Source: JBCCBV01 sp039033855 (GTDB taxonomy: Bacteria > Planctomycetota > Phycisphaerae > Phycisphaerales > Phycisphaeraceae). Taken from it: a DNA stretch of 64,000 nt. This document shows positions 26,496 through 36,400 of the stretch, piece by piece. Location of the stretch: assembly GCA_039033855.1 (NCBI GenBank), contig JBCCBV010000003.1:1-64000 (forward strand), read 5' to 3'. The notes below the pieces were generated by a model. It did not search any database. It was not told the origin of the DNA and was given only the letters and a program-made list of their open reading frames with translations. Made by a program: the position numbers and the translations under genes. Every line of letters begins with the position of its first letter. The first letter of the stretch is position 1.

Positions 26496-27395
26496 ATGAG
26501 CAGGCGTCTGGCACGACCCCTGGGCTTCACGCTGATCGAGTTGCTGGTGGTGATCGCGATCATCGCGCTGCTGATCGGCATCCTGTTGCCGGTGCTGGGC
26601 TCGGCCCGCGAGTCGGCCCGCAACGCGCAAGACCTCAGCCAGTTCCGCCAGTTGGGCATCGCCGCGATGGCCCTCACCGGCGACAACGACGGCCACCTGC
26701 CCGCGGTGGACGCCGAGGGCTTCTACAGCCAGGTCGATGAACCTCTGCGTCGATCATGGCTTGGTCGCGAAGTCGACGAAGCGTTCCCCGGCTTAATGAA
26801 TCTTCCCACGCACCTCGACGAGCACGAAGGCACGTTCGTGGATTACATGGGCGGCGACCCCATCGGCCAGGGCTCGTACCGCTGCCCGTCGCTCGACGCC
26901 GGAGAGATCGGGCAGGGCGCCACGACCAACCTGAGCAACGGCGCGTTTGACTACACCATGATCCAGATCCTCAGCGGCGCGTTCATCGAGACGCTACCGC
27001 GTTCGATGTACTACAGGGCCGGGTTCTTGTCGCAACCGTCGGAGTTTCCCGCGGTACCCCTGTTCTTCGAAGAAGATCCCGCCCAATTCAACAACTCCAT
27101 CTCGCGGGAACCTGGCTTTGGCGGAGAAGATCGCATCGGCAGTTGGCACACCGAAGAGCGGAGCAACTTTGTGGCGGCCGATGGCAGCGCCGCGTCCTTC
27201 TTCTTGAACGACATCGTGGGCGACGCCAAGGGCTATGAACCCGATGGCACGATCTTCTTCGAGACCGACAACACCAACCTGTCGGCCCTAATCGACGGTC
27301 ACCCGATCTCGGAGACAGAATTCACCCCCGGTCCCGCGAGCTTTGGCCGGGGTTGGGCCATGTGGGACAAGCTACGCGTGGGCGAGGCGCCGTAA
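26496..27395 (+). CDS. Pseudopilin with prepilin-type N-terminus
   Basis: A 299-residue protein; ATG 26496 has AAAGGG upstream. A short leader MSRRLARPLG precedes FTLIELLVVIAIIALLIG, then a soluble domain. The His-DG pair near WHTEERSNFVAADGS is a degenerate form of the H-X9-DG signature, with ten residues between. The helix-coding DNA (about 26523-26600) is nearly the same as at 2464-2540, indicating a recent paralogue or strong codon conservation. The gene is oriented opposite to the propionate genes on both sides, splitting the mutase genes from meaB, and ends 12 bases from the convergent PIN gene. Confidence 0.85.
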   Translation: MSRRLARPLGFTLIELLVVIAIIALLIGILLPVLGSARESARNAQDLSQFRQLGIAAMALTGDNDGHLPAVDAEGFYSQVDEPLRRSWLGREVDEAFPGLMNLPTHLDEHEGTFVDYMGGDPIGQGSYRCPSLDAGEIGQGATTNLSNGAFDYTMIQILSGAFIETLPRSMYYRAGFLSQPSEFPAVPLFFEEDPAQFNNSISREPGFGGEDRIGSWHTEERSNFVAADGSAASFFLNDIVGDAKGYEPDGTIFFETDNTNLSALIDGHPISETEFTPGPASFGRGWAMWDKLRVGEAP

Positions 27396-27407
27396 ATTTA
27401 ATGGTGC

Positions 27408-27905
27408 TTACGGCCGGAAGTCGCGCAGGTGATTGAAGTTGACCACGTCTACGCCGCGGCTGACCAGCAATTGTAAGAGACCAAAATCGTCGGTGAGAAC
27501 GAGCAGCGAGCCAGGCTCAGTTTGAGCAATAGCGGTGTCGGTTACTCCGTACCGTGGAAATTCTCGGTCGATTGCGACTTTGGACGCGGGCCGATCATGC
27601 TCCGCATATCCCGGGATCTGAGAGGCGAAAGACTTTACTATTCGCGATCTCAGCGGGTCGCCGATTTGACTAAGCCAGTTGCTGCACTCGGCGAGGATGT
27701 GCGGCGTGGTTGCGATAGTTCTGAAACCGTGCAGAAAGCGATGAAGCACTTGGAAATCGTCTATGGAGTAGTCTTCGCGCAAGCGTTTGTGCCGCGCGAT
27801 GGCGGACTGTTGGTGTAAACCGACAATACAAAGCAGCAATATGTTGGTGTCAACGAGCACGCCCTTGCCGCGGTATTTATTGGCGAGACGAAGGATTTCA
27901 TCCAT
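27408..27905 (-). CDS. PIN-domain protein, putative ribonuclease
   Basis: A 165-residue protein with the acidic quartet of PIN nucleases: Asp19 in VLVDTNILLL, Glu73 in HILAECSNW, Asp123 in GVTDTAIAQ and Asp139/140 in LVLTDDFGLLQLL. PIN proteins cut RNA and are often toxins of two-gene modules. Its start overlaps the end of the upstream 104-residue gene by 8 bases, so translation is probably coupled. Base composition is visibly lower in G+C than the surroundings, suggesting transfer. The partner is not a recognised VapB-type antitoxin, so a toxin-antitoxin role is only a hypothesis; a housekeeping PIN role is also possible. Confidence 0.75.
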   Translation of the reverse strand: MDEILRLANKYRGKGVLVDTNILLLCIVGLHQQSAIARHKRLREDYSIDDFQVLHRFLHGFRTIATTPHILAECSNWLSQIGDPLRSRIVKSFASQIPGYAEHDRPASKVAIDREFPRYGVTDTAIAQTEPGSLLVLTDDFGLLQLLVSRGVDVVNFNHLRDFRP

Positions 27906-28212
27906 TAGACAGAAGTCGATCTGTGATCTCGCGAACCTCGCCCGATTCAGCGTCGATTTTCACCGTTTTGTAGGTTCGAGATGGATTGATCTTATTGATC
28001 AGGTCGATCGCTCCGCCCGTCTTCTGATTCCTCAGAAAGCTCAGCGTGACGAGCCAATACTTTCCACCGCCGGCACTGTCGCTTGAATCGGGGCGGTAGA
28101 TTTCCTCCACAAGCAGATCGGGATCGTCGATCGGGTTGTTTTGTTTCTGTAGTTGTAGGAAATCATTGATCTCCTCGATTGCAACCACCACGGCATCTTT
28201 AAAGTTCAGCAT
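27898..28212 (-). CDS. Uncharacterised 104-residue protein coupled to the PIN gene
   Basis: The ATG at 28212 has GGAG 8 bases upstream. The product has an N-terminal helix (FKDAVVVAIEEINDFLQLQ), an acidic middle (NPIDDPDLLVEEIYRPDSS) and a beta-rich end (KYWLVTLSFLR, TYKTVKIDAESGEVREI). I do not recognise the family. The last part has the look of a small PepSY-like strand-turn-strand, which is only an impression. The gene is AT-richer than the window (one 60-base row, 28141-28200, holds 25 G+C) and overlaps the PIN gene. It could be an antidote or partner of the PIN protein. Confidence 0.6.
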   Translation of the reverse strand: MLNFKDAVVVAIEEINDFLQLQKQNNPIDDPDLLVEEIYRPDSSDSAGGGKYWLVTLSFLRNQKTGGAIDLINKINPSRTYKTVKIDAESGEVREITDRLLSNG

Positions 28213-28274
28213 GCGACAACTCCAGTAATGATCTGTAGTCTAGCGTCGAGACTTGCCGGGTTATACCCGCGCGC

Positions 28275-30506
<2,232 letters not shown>

Positions 30507-30575
30507 GGCGGTTCAGTCGTGGGCGAGGAGAGCTGCGTAAAAAAGACGGTTCGGCGGGGCGGCAATGCGGGTAGT

Positions 30576-32723
30576 TCAGACCAGCGCGCCGGCCTCGGCC
30601 AGCAGGTCGGTCAGGGTTTGGAGCACGTCGCACTTGAGGTAGATAAAGCGGTCCACGCCGGCGGCGCGGTAGGCGTCTTCACGGTCGCCGGGGAACCCGG
30701 CCAGCACCACGGTGCGGACGCCTGCTTCCTTGAGCGCGCGGGCCACGGGCTCGGCGGCCTCTTGGTAGATCGGGTCGGACGAGCAGACGCAGGCGAGCGC
30801 CGCCACGGCGTCGGACGCTTGCGCGGCGGCCTGCTCGGCCATGGCTTGCGGGTCGCCCGTGATCGCCGGCGTGGCGTGGGTTTCGATGCCGCCGGCCTCG
30901 AACAGGTTCCGGCTGAAGCCCGCGCGAACGGTGTGCTCGGCGACGGCGCCCAGCGTGACCAGCAACGCCTGCGGCCGTCGTCCGGTCAGTTCGAGGTGGC
31001 GGTCCGAGGCGTCGCGCAGCTTCTCGAACGGCTCGGCGTAGGGGTGGGGCGCGAGGGGCGGTTGCGCCGTGCGGTGGCGTCCGGCGTAGACGGCCGAGGA
31101 AAGCTGGCCCAGCGAGGCGCCGGCCTGGGCGCAGGTAAGTGCCGCGCGGGATACGTCACCCGGAGATGTTCCCGAGAACGTGGCGGTTTCGGTCAGGCGG
31201 GCCAGCCCGTCGGGGTGCTCGGGGCGCTCTTCGGCCAGACGTGCGTGAGCCGCGGGCAGCAAGCGTTTGAGGTCGGGCTTGCGCTGGGGTGGGGCGGCCT
31301 CGCCTAGGTTGGGGAACTCGCTGACGCCGGTGACCGGGTCGCGCCGACGGGCGATGTTCTTGGCTCGTGGGGCGAAGGCGGAGTCGATTTGTTGGCGGAC
31401 CCAGCCGGACGCGAGCGCTTCGGCCATGCCGCCTTGCTTTTCGATGTCGCGGAAAAACGCCCAGCCCTTTTCGGCCAGGCCGTCGGTCATGGATTCGATC
31501 ATCCACGAGCCCCCGGCCGGGTCGAGCACCCGGGCCACGTGGGCCTCTTCCGACAGCACCGCGTGCGTGTTGCGGGCGATCCGTCGGCTGAAGGTGTCCG
31601 GCAAGCCGAGCGCTTTGTCGAACGGCTCGGCGGTGATCACCTGCGCCCCGCCAAGGGCGCCGGCGAAGCAGCAGACCGTGTTCCGCAGCAGGTTGGCGTA
31701 CGGGTCGCGCTGGGTGAGCACCCGCTTGGACGCCCGGCAGTGGATGCGCATCGGCGCGGCCCCGGGCGAGACCCCGCAGCCTTCGAGCACCTGCGACCAC
31801 AGCCGGCGGGCGGCCCGCAGCTTGGCCACGGCCAGGAAAAGATTCGTGCCCAGCGCAACGCTGAACAGAAGCTGCCGCGCCGCGTGCTCGGGCTCCAGCC
31901 CGGCCGACTCCATGGCCCGCAGGTACGCCACGCCCGTGGCCAGCGACAGGCCCAGGTCTTGCGCGGCGGTTGCCCCGGCGTGGTGGTAGGGCGCCGTGCC
32001 CACACGCACCGAGGTGAAGCCGGGTAACTCCGCGTCGGTAAACGCCGCGAGGTCGCCCAACAGTTTCATGCCGTGATCCAGTGAAGACGGGAACTCGCCC
32101 CGTCGGGCCAGCACGGCCAAGGGGTCGGCGTTGAACGCGCCGCGGGCTTTCGCGCGGTCGACGCCTTGTTCGTCCAGCTGCGCCACCAGCTGCGCTGCGG
32201 CGGGCAGGAAGGCGGCGCCCGCTTCGAGCGCGACGCCGGCGATGTCGAGCTTCACGCCTTGGAGCAACCGCCGCCAGTCGCTGGGGGTGCTCAGGATCAG
32301 GCCGTCGCGCCCGGCGAGGGTTTGGGCGTTTGGGTGGTCGGCGTCGAGGCCGAACCGGCCCGCGGCGTCGAGGCGCAGTTGCAGCGAGGTCGCTCCGCCG
32401 AGCAGGTCTTCGAGGATGCGTTGGTTGGATTGTTCGAGGTCGGGGTCGGCGTGCTCCTGCCGGGCGTCCCACCCGAGCCAGTCGGCGTTGGATGGGGCGG
32501 CGCCCCGCGTGGCCGGGGACAGCCCGGGGAAGCCCGACGGGTCGCCTGCGCAAGGCCAGTTTTCCGCGGCGTACACCGGCTGAAGGTCGATGCCCTCGTA
32601 GGTGTGCGTGACGAGTTTCTTGTCGAACGGCGCCCCGCGGAGCGTCTGCTCGACGGCCTGCCGCCAAGTGTCGTAAGCGACCGGGGGAAAGTCTTGGGTC
32701 AGGTCCAGTTCGGCGGTGGGCAT
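30576..32723 (-). CDS. mutA: Methylmalonyl-CoA mutase small subunit
   Basis: A 715-residue non-catalytic partner of the mutase. ATG 32723 has AAGGA 8 bases upstream. The N-terminus (FPPVAYDTWRQAVEQTLRG, KLVTHTYEGIDLQPVYA) is typical of MutA. The barrel is degenerate compared with MutB. The C-terminal domain has ALLVTLGAVAEHTVRAGF where the catalytic subunit has DGHDRG, so cobalamin ligation is lost, as expected for the small subunit. It is the first gene of the - strand propionate group and faces the chemoreceptor gene across a 333-base divergent region. Confidence 0.93.
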   Translation of the reverse strand: MPTAELDLTQDFPPVAYDTWRQAVEQTLRGAPFDKKLVTHTYEGIDLQPVYAAENWPCAGDPSGFPGLSPATRGAAPSNADWLGWDARQEHADPDLEQSNQRILEDLLGGATSLQLRLDAAGRFGLDADHPNAQTLAGRDGLILSTPSDWRRLLQGVKLDIAGVALEAGAAFLPAAAQLVAQLDEQGVDRAKARGAFNADPLAVLARRGEFPSSLDHGMKLLGDLAAFTDAELPGFTSVRVGTAPYHHAGATAAQDLGLSLATGVAYLRAMESAGLEPEHAARQLLFSVALGTNLFLAVAKLRAARRLWSQVLEGCGVSPGAAPMRIHCRASKRVLTQRDPYANLLRNTVCCFAGALGGAQVITAEPFDKALGLPDTFSRRIARNTHAVLSEEAHVARVLDPAGGSWMIESMTDGLAEKGWAFFRDIEKQGGMAEALASGWVRQQIDSAFAPRAKNIARRRDPVTGVSEFPNLGEAAPPQRKPDLKRLLPAAHARLAEERPEHPDGLARLTETATFSGTSPGDVSRAALTCAQAGASLGQLSSAVYAGRHRTAQPPLAPHPYAEPFEKLRDASDRHLELTGRRPQALLVTLGAVAEHTVRAGFSRNLFEAGGIETHATPAITGDPQAMAEQAAAQASDAVAALACVCSSDPIYQEAAEPVARALKEAGVRTVVLAGFPGDREDAYRAAGVDRFIYLKCDVLQTLTDLLAEAGALV

Positions 32724-33056
32724 CGCGGATTTCCTTTGAGCCTTATGTGGTAGTCGGGGGATAACGCCCGGTCAACGCGTGGGGCGGGGGGGGGCTGAAT
32801 TCAGCTTGAGACGCAGGCTCAACGCGTCCGGCAACGAACCGGGGTTCCGGTACGCCATGCCTTGGGCCAACCGAGACCGAACGGTATCGGACCTTGTTCA
32901 ACGCCCGGGAACGGGTTTGACGGCCCGATTTATCGCACCTCGACCTTGAACCAAACCGCGCTAAGTGTTTGTGTGGACTCCGCCGATGTCTTGCTTACGC
33001 CAGCGACTGGCGGGAACCGCGTCGAACCTTGCCCCCCGGCGATAGAGAGGCTTGCG
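32724..33056. other. Divergent intergenic region between mutA and the chemoreceptor gene
   Basis: These 333 bases hold no convincing gene, although a frame is open through part of them upstream of the chemoreceptor. They should contain promoters for both directions. Visible structure: a 12-base perfect palindrome at 32794-32805 and TTGAG/CTCAA arms at about 32806-32821. AGAGAGG at 33044-33050 is the ribosome-binding site of the chemoreceptor gene. No riboswitch was recognised. Confidence 0.5.
32794..32805. promoter_or_regulatory. 12-base perfect palindrome (GCTGAATTCAGC), possible operator
   Basis: GCTGAATTCAGC is self-complementary and follows a run of Gs about 70 bases upstream of mutA. 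It could be a dimeric regulator site for the mutase genes. A 12-base palindrome alone is weak evidence. Confidence 0.25.
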
Positions 33057-35384
33057 ATGTCGATGATCTGGATTGCGACGAGCGTGGTGTTTTGCGTGGC
33101 CTCCCTGGCCGTGGTTTGGGCCTGGAGGGCCGGCGTTGTCGGCCGGATGACCGTACGGGCGAAAATGGCCACGGTGTTTGTGGCGGTCGGGCTGCTGTCG
33201 ATCGGCGCCGTCGGCGCCTTAAGCATCGCCAAAAGCCGCGCGGCGCTGGTGAAGTCCGAAGGGCATGCGCTGACCGCAGTGGCGGCCAGCCGTGCGGCGA
33301 CCATTGGCTCGTACTTCGATCAGATCGAAGACCAAGTCGCCACCTTTGCGCAGAACCCAACCATCGCCCGGGCGACCGAGCGCTTCGCCGAGGCGTTCGC
33401 CGACGCGGCCCAGGAGTCGGGGGCCGACGCGGGGCCCGACAGCGCGCTGCACGCCCGCGTGGCGGGTTACTACGACAACGAGTTTCAGCCTCGCTTGAAG
33501 GAAGCCGGCCAGCCTTATCGCGGCTCGGCCGCTTACGTGCCCGGGTCGGCGGCCGGCCGGGTGCTGCAAGACGCCTATATCGCCAACAACCCTCACCCGG
33601 TGGGCGACAAGTCTTCGCTCGATCGCGCCGAAGGCCCGCTCGCTTACCACGCTGTCCACGAAGAGGTCCACCCCTGGGCTCGCGACTACCTGGACCGGTT
33701 CGGCTACTACGACATCTTTCTGTTCGACCTCGAAGGCAACCTGACGTACTCGGTCTTCAAGGAAACCGACTACGCCACCAACTTCCTGACCGGGCCTTAC
33801 GCCGCGACCAACTTCGCCGAGGTGTACAAGCGGGCTCGCGGCTTGGATGCGCCGGGGCAGACGGCGTTTATCGACTTCAAGGGCTATGAACCCAGCTACG
33901 GTGCCCCGGCCAGCTTCATCGCCAGCCCCGTGTTCTGGCACGGCAAGAAGGTCGGCGTGGCCGTGTTCCAGATGCCCGTCGGACGCATCAACCATGTCAT
34001 GGGTCAGCACGACGGCCTGGGCGAAACCGGCGAGACCTACCTGGTCGGCGCCGACAAACGCATGCGGTCGAACTCACGCTTCTCCGAAGAACCCACGCTG
34101 CTGGCGGTGGAAGTCGACAACGCCGCTACGCGGGCCGCGCTCGCCGGCGAGTCGGGCAGCACGCAGGCGGTCAACTCTGCGGGGGCCGAGGTGCTTGCGG
34201 CGTATGTGCCCGTGGATGTGTTGGGCGAAAACTGGGCCGTGCTCGCAGAAACTCAGATGGGCGAGGTGACCGCGCCCGCGGCTTCCTTGGCCGTACGCAT
34301 TGCGGTGGTGTCCGCCGTCGCCGCAGCGCTGGTGGGCTTGATTGGATGGGCCTTCGCCGTGGTGCTCACCGGCCCGCTGAAGAAGCTGACCGAAAACCTC
34401 CAGCAGATCGCCACGGGCGACGGCGATCTTTCGCGCCGGGCCGAGGTCAAGTCGCAAGACGAAATCGGGCAGCTCGGCCAGGCGTTCAACGTCTTCGCGC
34501 AGAAGGTGCACGACATCGTCGAAGCGGTGAACGGCGCCGCCGACCAGATCGCGGATGCGTCCAACGAACTCGCCGGCGGGTCGGATGAAATCGTCCGAAG
34601 CCTGACCGAACAAGCGCAGCAAACGGCGTCGGCCTCGGCCGCGGTCGAACAGATGGGCGCCAGCTTCATGGAAGTGGCCGGCAGCTCCGCCGAGGCCGCC
34701 AAGTCCGCCGAGCAAGCCGGCGAAGAGGCCCGCAGCGGCGGCGACGCGGTCAGCGCCACGGTCGATGGCATCGCCCAGATCGCCGAGGTGGTCAAGACCT
34801 CTGCCTCCACGATTAACGGCCTGGGTGCCCGGGGCGAACAGATCGGCCAGGTCATCACCGTCATCAACGACATCGCCGACCAGACCAACCTGTTGGCGCT
34901 CAACGCCGCGATCGAAGCGGCCCGCGCCGGGGAACACGGGCGCGGCTTCGCCGTGGTCGCCGACGAGGTGCGCAAGCTCGCCGACCGGACCACCAAGGCC
35001 ACCGAAGAGATCGCCCAGTCGATCCGCGCGATCCAGGACGAAACCCAGGCCGCGGTCGCGTCGATCGACCAAGGGGCGAAGCTGACCGACCAGGGCGTAG
35101 CGCAGGCCTGCCAGGCCGGCGACGGGCTGGCCGCCATTGTCGATCGCACGCAAGAGGTCGCGGCGCAGGTGCGTTCCATCGCCGCGGCGGTGGAGCAGCA
35201 GTCGGCGGCCGCGTCGCAGGTCGCCGACAACGTCGAGCAGATCAATTTGGTCAGCAAGCAGGCGGCTCAAGGCAGCGAGTCCAACCGCGACGCGGTGCAG
35301 CAGCTATCGACCCGGGCGGCGGACCTCAAGCAACTGATGGAGCGCTCGCACCTCTACGCCACGGGCACGTCGGGCAACGTCTAA
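33057..35384 (+). CDS. Methyl-accepting chemotaxis protein with Cache-like sensor
   Basis: ATG 33057 with AGAGAGG 7-13 bases upstream gives 775 residues; the upstream open frame is rejected. There are hydrophobic helices at about 2-24 and 32-57, an extracytoplasmic sensor to about 410 (FGYYDIFLFDLEGNLTYSVF and KKVGVAVFQMPV recall double-Cache sensors) and a membrane helix at about 412-437. A HAMP domain (GPLKKLTENLQQIATGDGDL) and the signalling coiled coil follow. The hairpin-tip signature DIADQTNLLALNAAIEAARA begins near 603. It would report an extracellular ligand to CheA/CheW; no che genes are in the window. The extra N-terminal helix is unusual for this class. Confidence 0.93.
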   Translation: MSMIWIATSVVFCVASLAVVWAWRAGVVGRMTVRAKMATVFVAVGLLSIGAVGALSIAKSRAALVKSEGHALTAVAASRAATIGSYFDQIEDQVATFAQNPTIARATERFAEAFADAAQESGADAGPDSALHARVAGYYDNEFQPRLKEAGQPYRGSAAYVPGSAAGRVLQDAYIANNPHPVGDKSSLDRAEGPLAYHAVHEEVHPWARDYLDRFGYYDIFLFDLEGNLTYSVFKETDYATNFLTGPYAATNFAEVYKRARGLDAPGQTAFIDFKGYEPSYGAPASFIASPVFWHGKKVGVAVFQMPVGRINHVMGQHDGLGETGETYLVGADKRMRSNSRFSEEPTLLAVEVDNAATRAALAGESGSTQAVNSAGAEVLAAYVPVDVLGENWAVLAETQMGEVTAPAASLAVRIAVVSAVAAALVGLIGWAFAVVLTGPLKKLTENLQQIATGDGDLSRRAEVKSQDEIGQLGQAFNVFAQKVHDIVEAVNGAADQIADASNELAGGSDEIVRSLTEQAQQTASASAAVEQMGASFMEVAGSSAEAAKSAEQAGEEARSGGDAVSATVDGIAQIAEVVKTSASTINGLGARGEQIGQVITVINDIADQTNLLALNAAIEAARAGEHGRGFAVVADEVRKLADRTTKATEEIAQSIRAIQDETQAAVASIDQGAKLTDQGVAQACQAGDGLAAIVDRTQEVAAQVRSIAAAVEQQSAAASQVADNVEQINLVSKQAAQGSESNRDAVQQLSTRAADLKQLMERSHLYATGTSGNV

Positions 35385-35442
35385 CACGGCAAGCCACGCG
35401 GGCGCTTTTGCGGACGGCCGCGCTTGAAGAATCGCCAAGAGA

Positions 35443-36360
35443 TCAACCCGGGCGGTTGGCCAACTCGGTGGAGTCGGCGACGCCCAGCGATTCGTAGATA
35501 CGTTTGGTGGCGCTCGACTTGTTGAGCGTGTACAGGTGCACGCCGGCCACGCGGTGGTCCAAAAGGTCGCGGCACTGCTCGGTGGCCCAGTGCACGCCGA
35601 CGCTTGCCACGGCCTGGTCGTCGTCGCCGGCGCGTTGCAGCGCTCGCAGCAGCGGGGCGGGGAAGCGCGAGCCGGCCGAAAGGTCGGCCATGCGCCGCAT
35701 GCCCTTGGACGTGGTGATCGGCATCACGCCTGCCACGATGGGCACGTGCACGCCGGCGAGCTCGCACCGTTCGCGGAAGTCGTAAAAGTCTCGATTGTCA
35801 AAGAATAGCTGCGTGCAGATGTAGTCGGCGCCCGCGTCGACCTTGGCCTTGAGGTGGTCCATCTCGTCGAGCCGGTTGGGCGTGCCGGGGTGGCCTTCGG
35901 GGAAGCCGGCGACGCCGATGCCGAACGGCTCGCCCCCGAGCTCGGACTCGAGCCGGCGGACAAACGCCACCAGGTCGGCGGCGTAGCGGAACGCGTCGGC
36001 CGCGCGGTTGTGGTCCGGGCGGTCGCGCGGCGGGTCGCCGCCGAGCGCGAGCACGTTGCGCACGCCGATCCCGGCGTAACGCCGCAGTACCGCGGCGATC
36101 TCGTCCTCCTGGTGGCAGACGCAGGTCAGGTGCGGCACCGGCGTGATGTCGGTGGTGGTAGCGATGCGCTCGACCAAGTCGTGGGTCAGCTCGCGCGTGC
36201 CGCCCCCGGCGCCGTAGGTCACCGACACGTAGCCGGGCTTGAGGTGCGCCAGGTCCTGGATGGTTTCGTAGAGCGCCTGGGCGCCGGCCGCGTTCTTCGG
36301 CGGGAAGAACTCGAACGAAAAGGTCGTCCGCCCGCGTTCGAGGATGTCGGTAATCCGCAT
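35443..36360 (-). CDS. metF: 5,10-methylenetetrahydrofolate reductase
   Basis: A 305-residue flavoprotein that reduces methylene-THF to methyl-THF for methionine synthesis. The ATG has AGGA 8 bases upstream. The N-terminal FSFEFFPPKNAAG carries the conserved Glu. VSVTYGAGGGTRE, HLTCVCHQEDEI, NVLALGGDPPRDR, GVAGFPEGHPG and DYICTQLFFDN (flavin and folate-site strands) and PIVAGVMPI all fit MetF. It converges on the chemoreceptor gene with 58 bases between stops and follows the pseudopilin genes, from which it is separated by 40 bases. Confidence 0.95.
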   Translation of the reverse strand: MRITDILERGRTTFSFEFFPPKNAAGAQALYETIQDLAHLKPGYVSVTYGAGGGTRELTHDLVERIATTTDITPVPHLTCVCHQEDEIAAVLRRYAGIGVRNVLALGGDPPRDRPDHNRAADAFRYAADLVAFVRRLESELGGEPFGIGVAGFPEGHPGTPNRLDEMDHLKAKVDAGADYICTQLFFDNRDFYDFRERCELAGVHVPIVAGVMPITTSKGMRRMADLSAGSRFPAPLLRALQRAGDDDQAVASVGVHWATEQCRDLLDHRVAGVHLYTLNKSSATKRIYESLGVADSTELANRPG

Positions 36361-36400
36361 GGGGGAATCCTAACGCCCGGGTTGCCGGCCGGCGGGCGGG

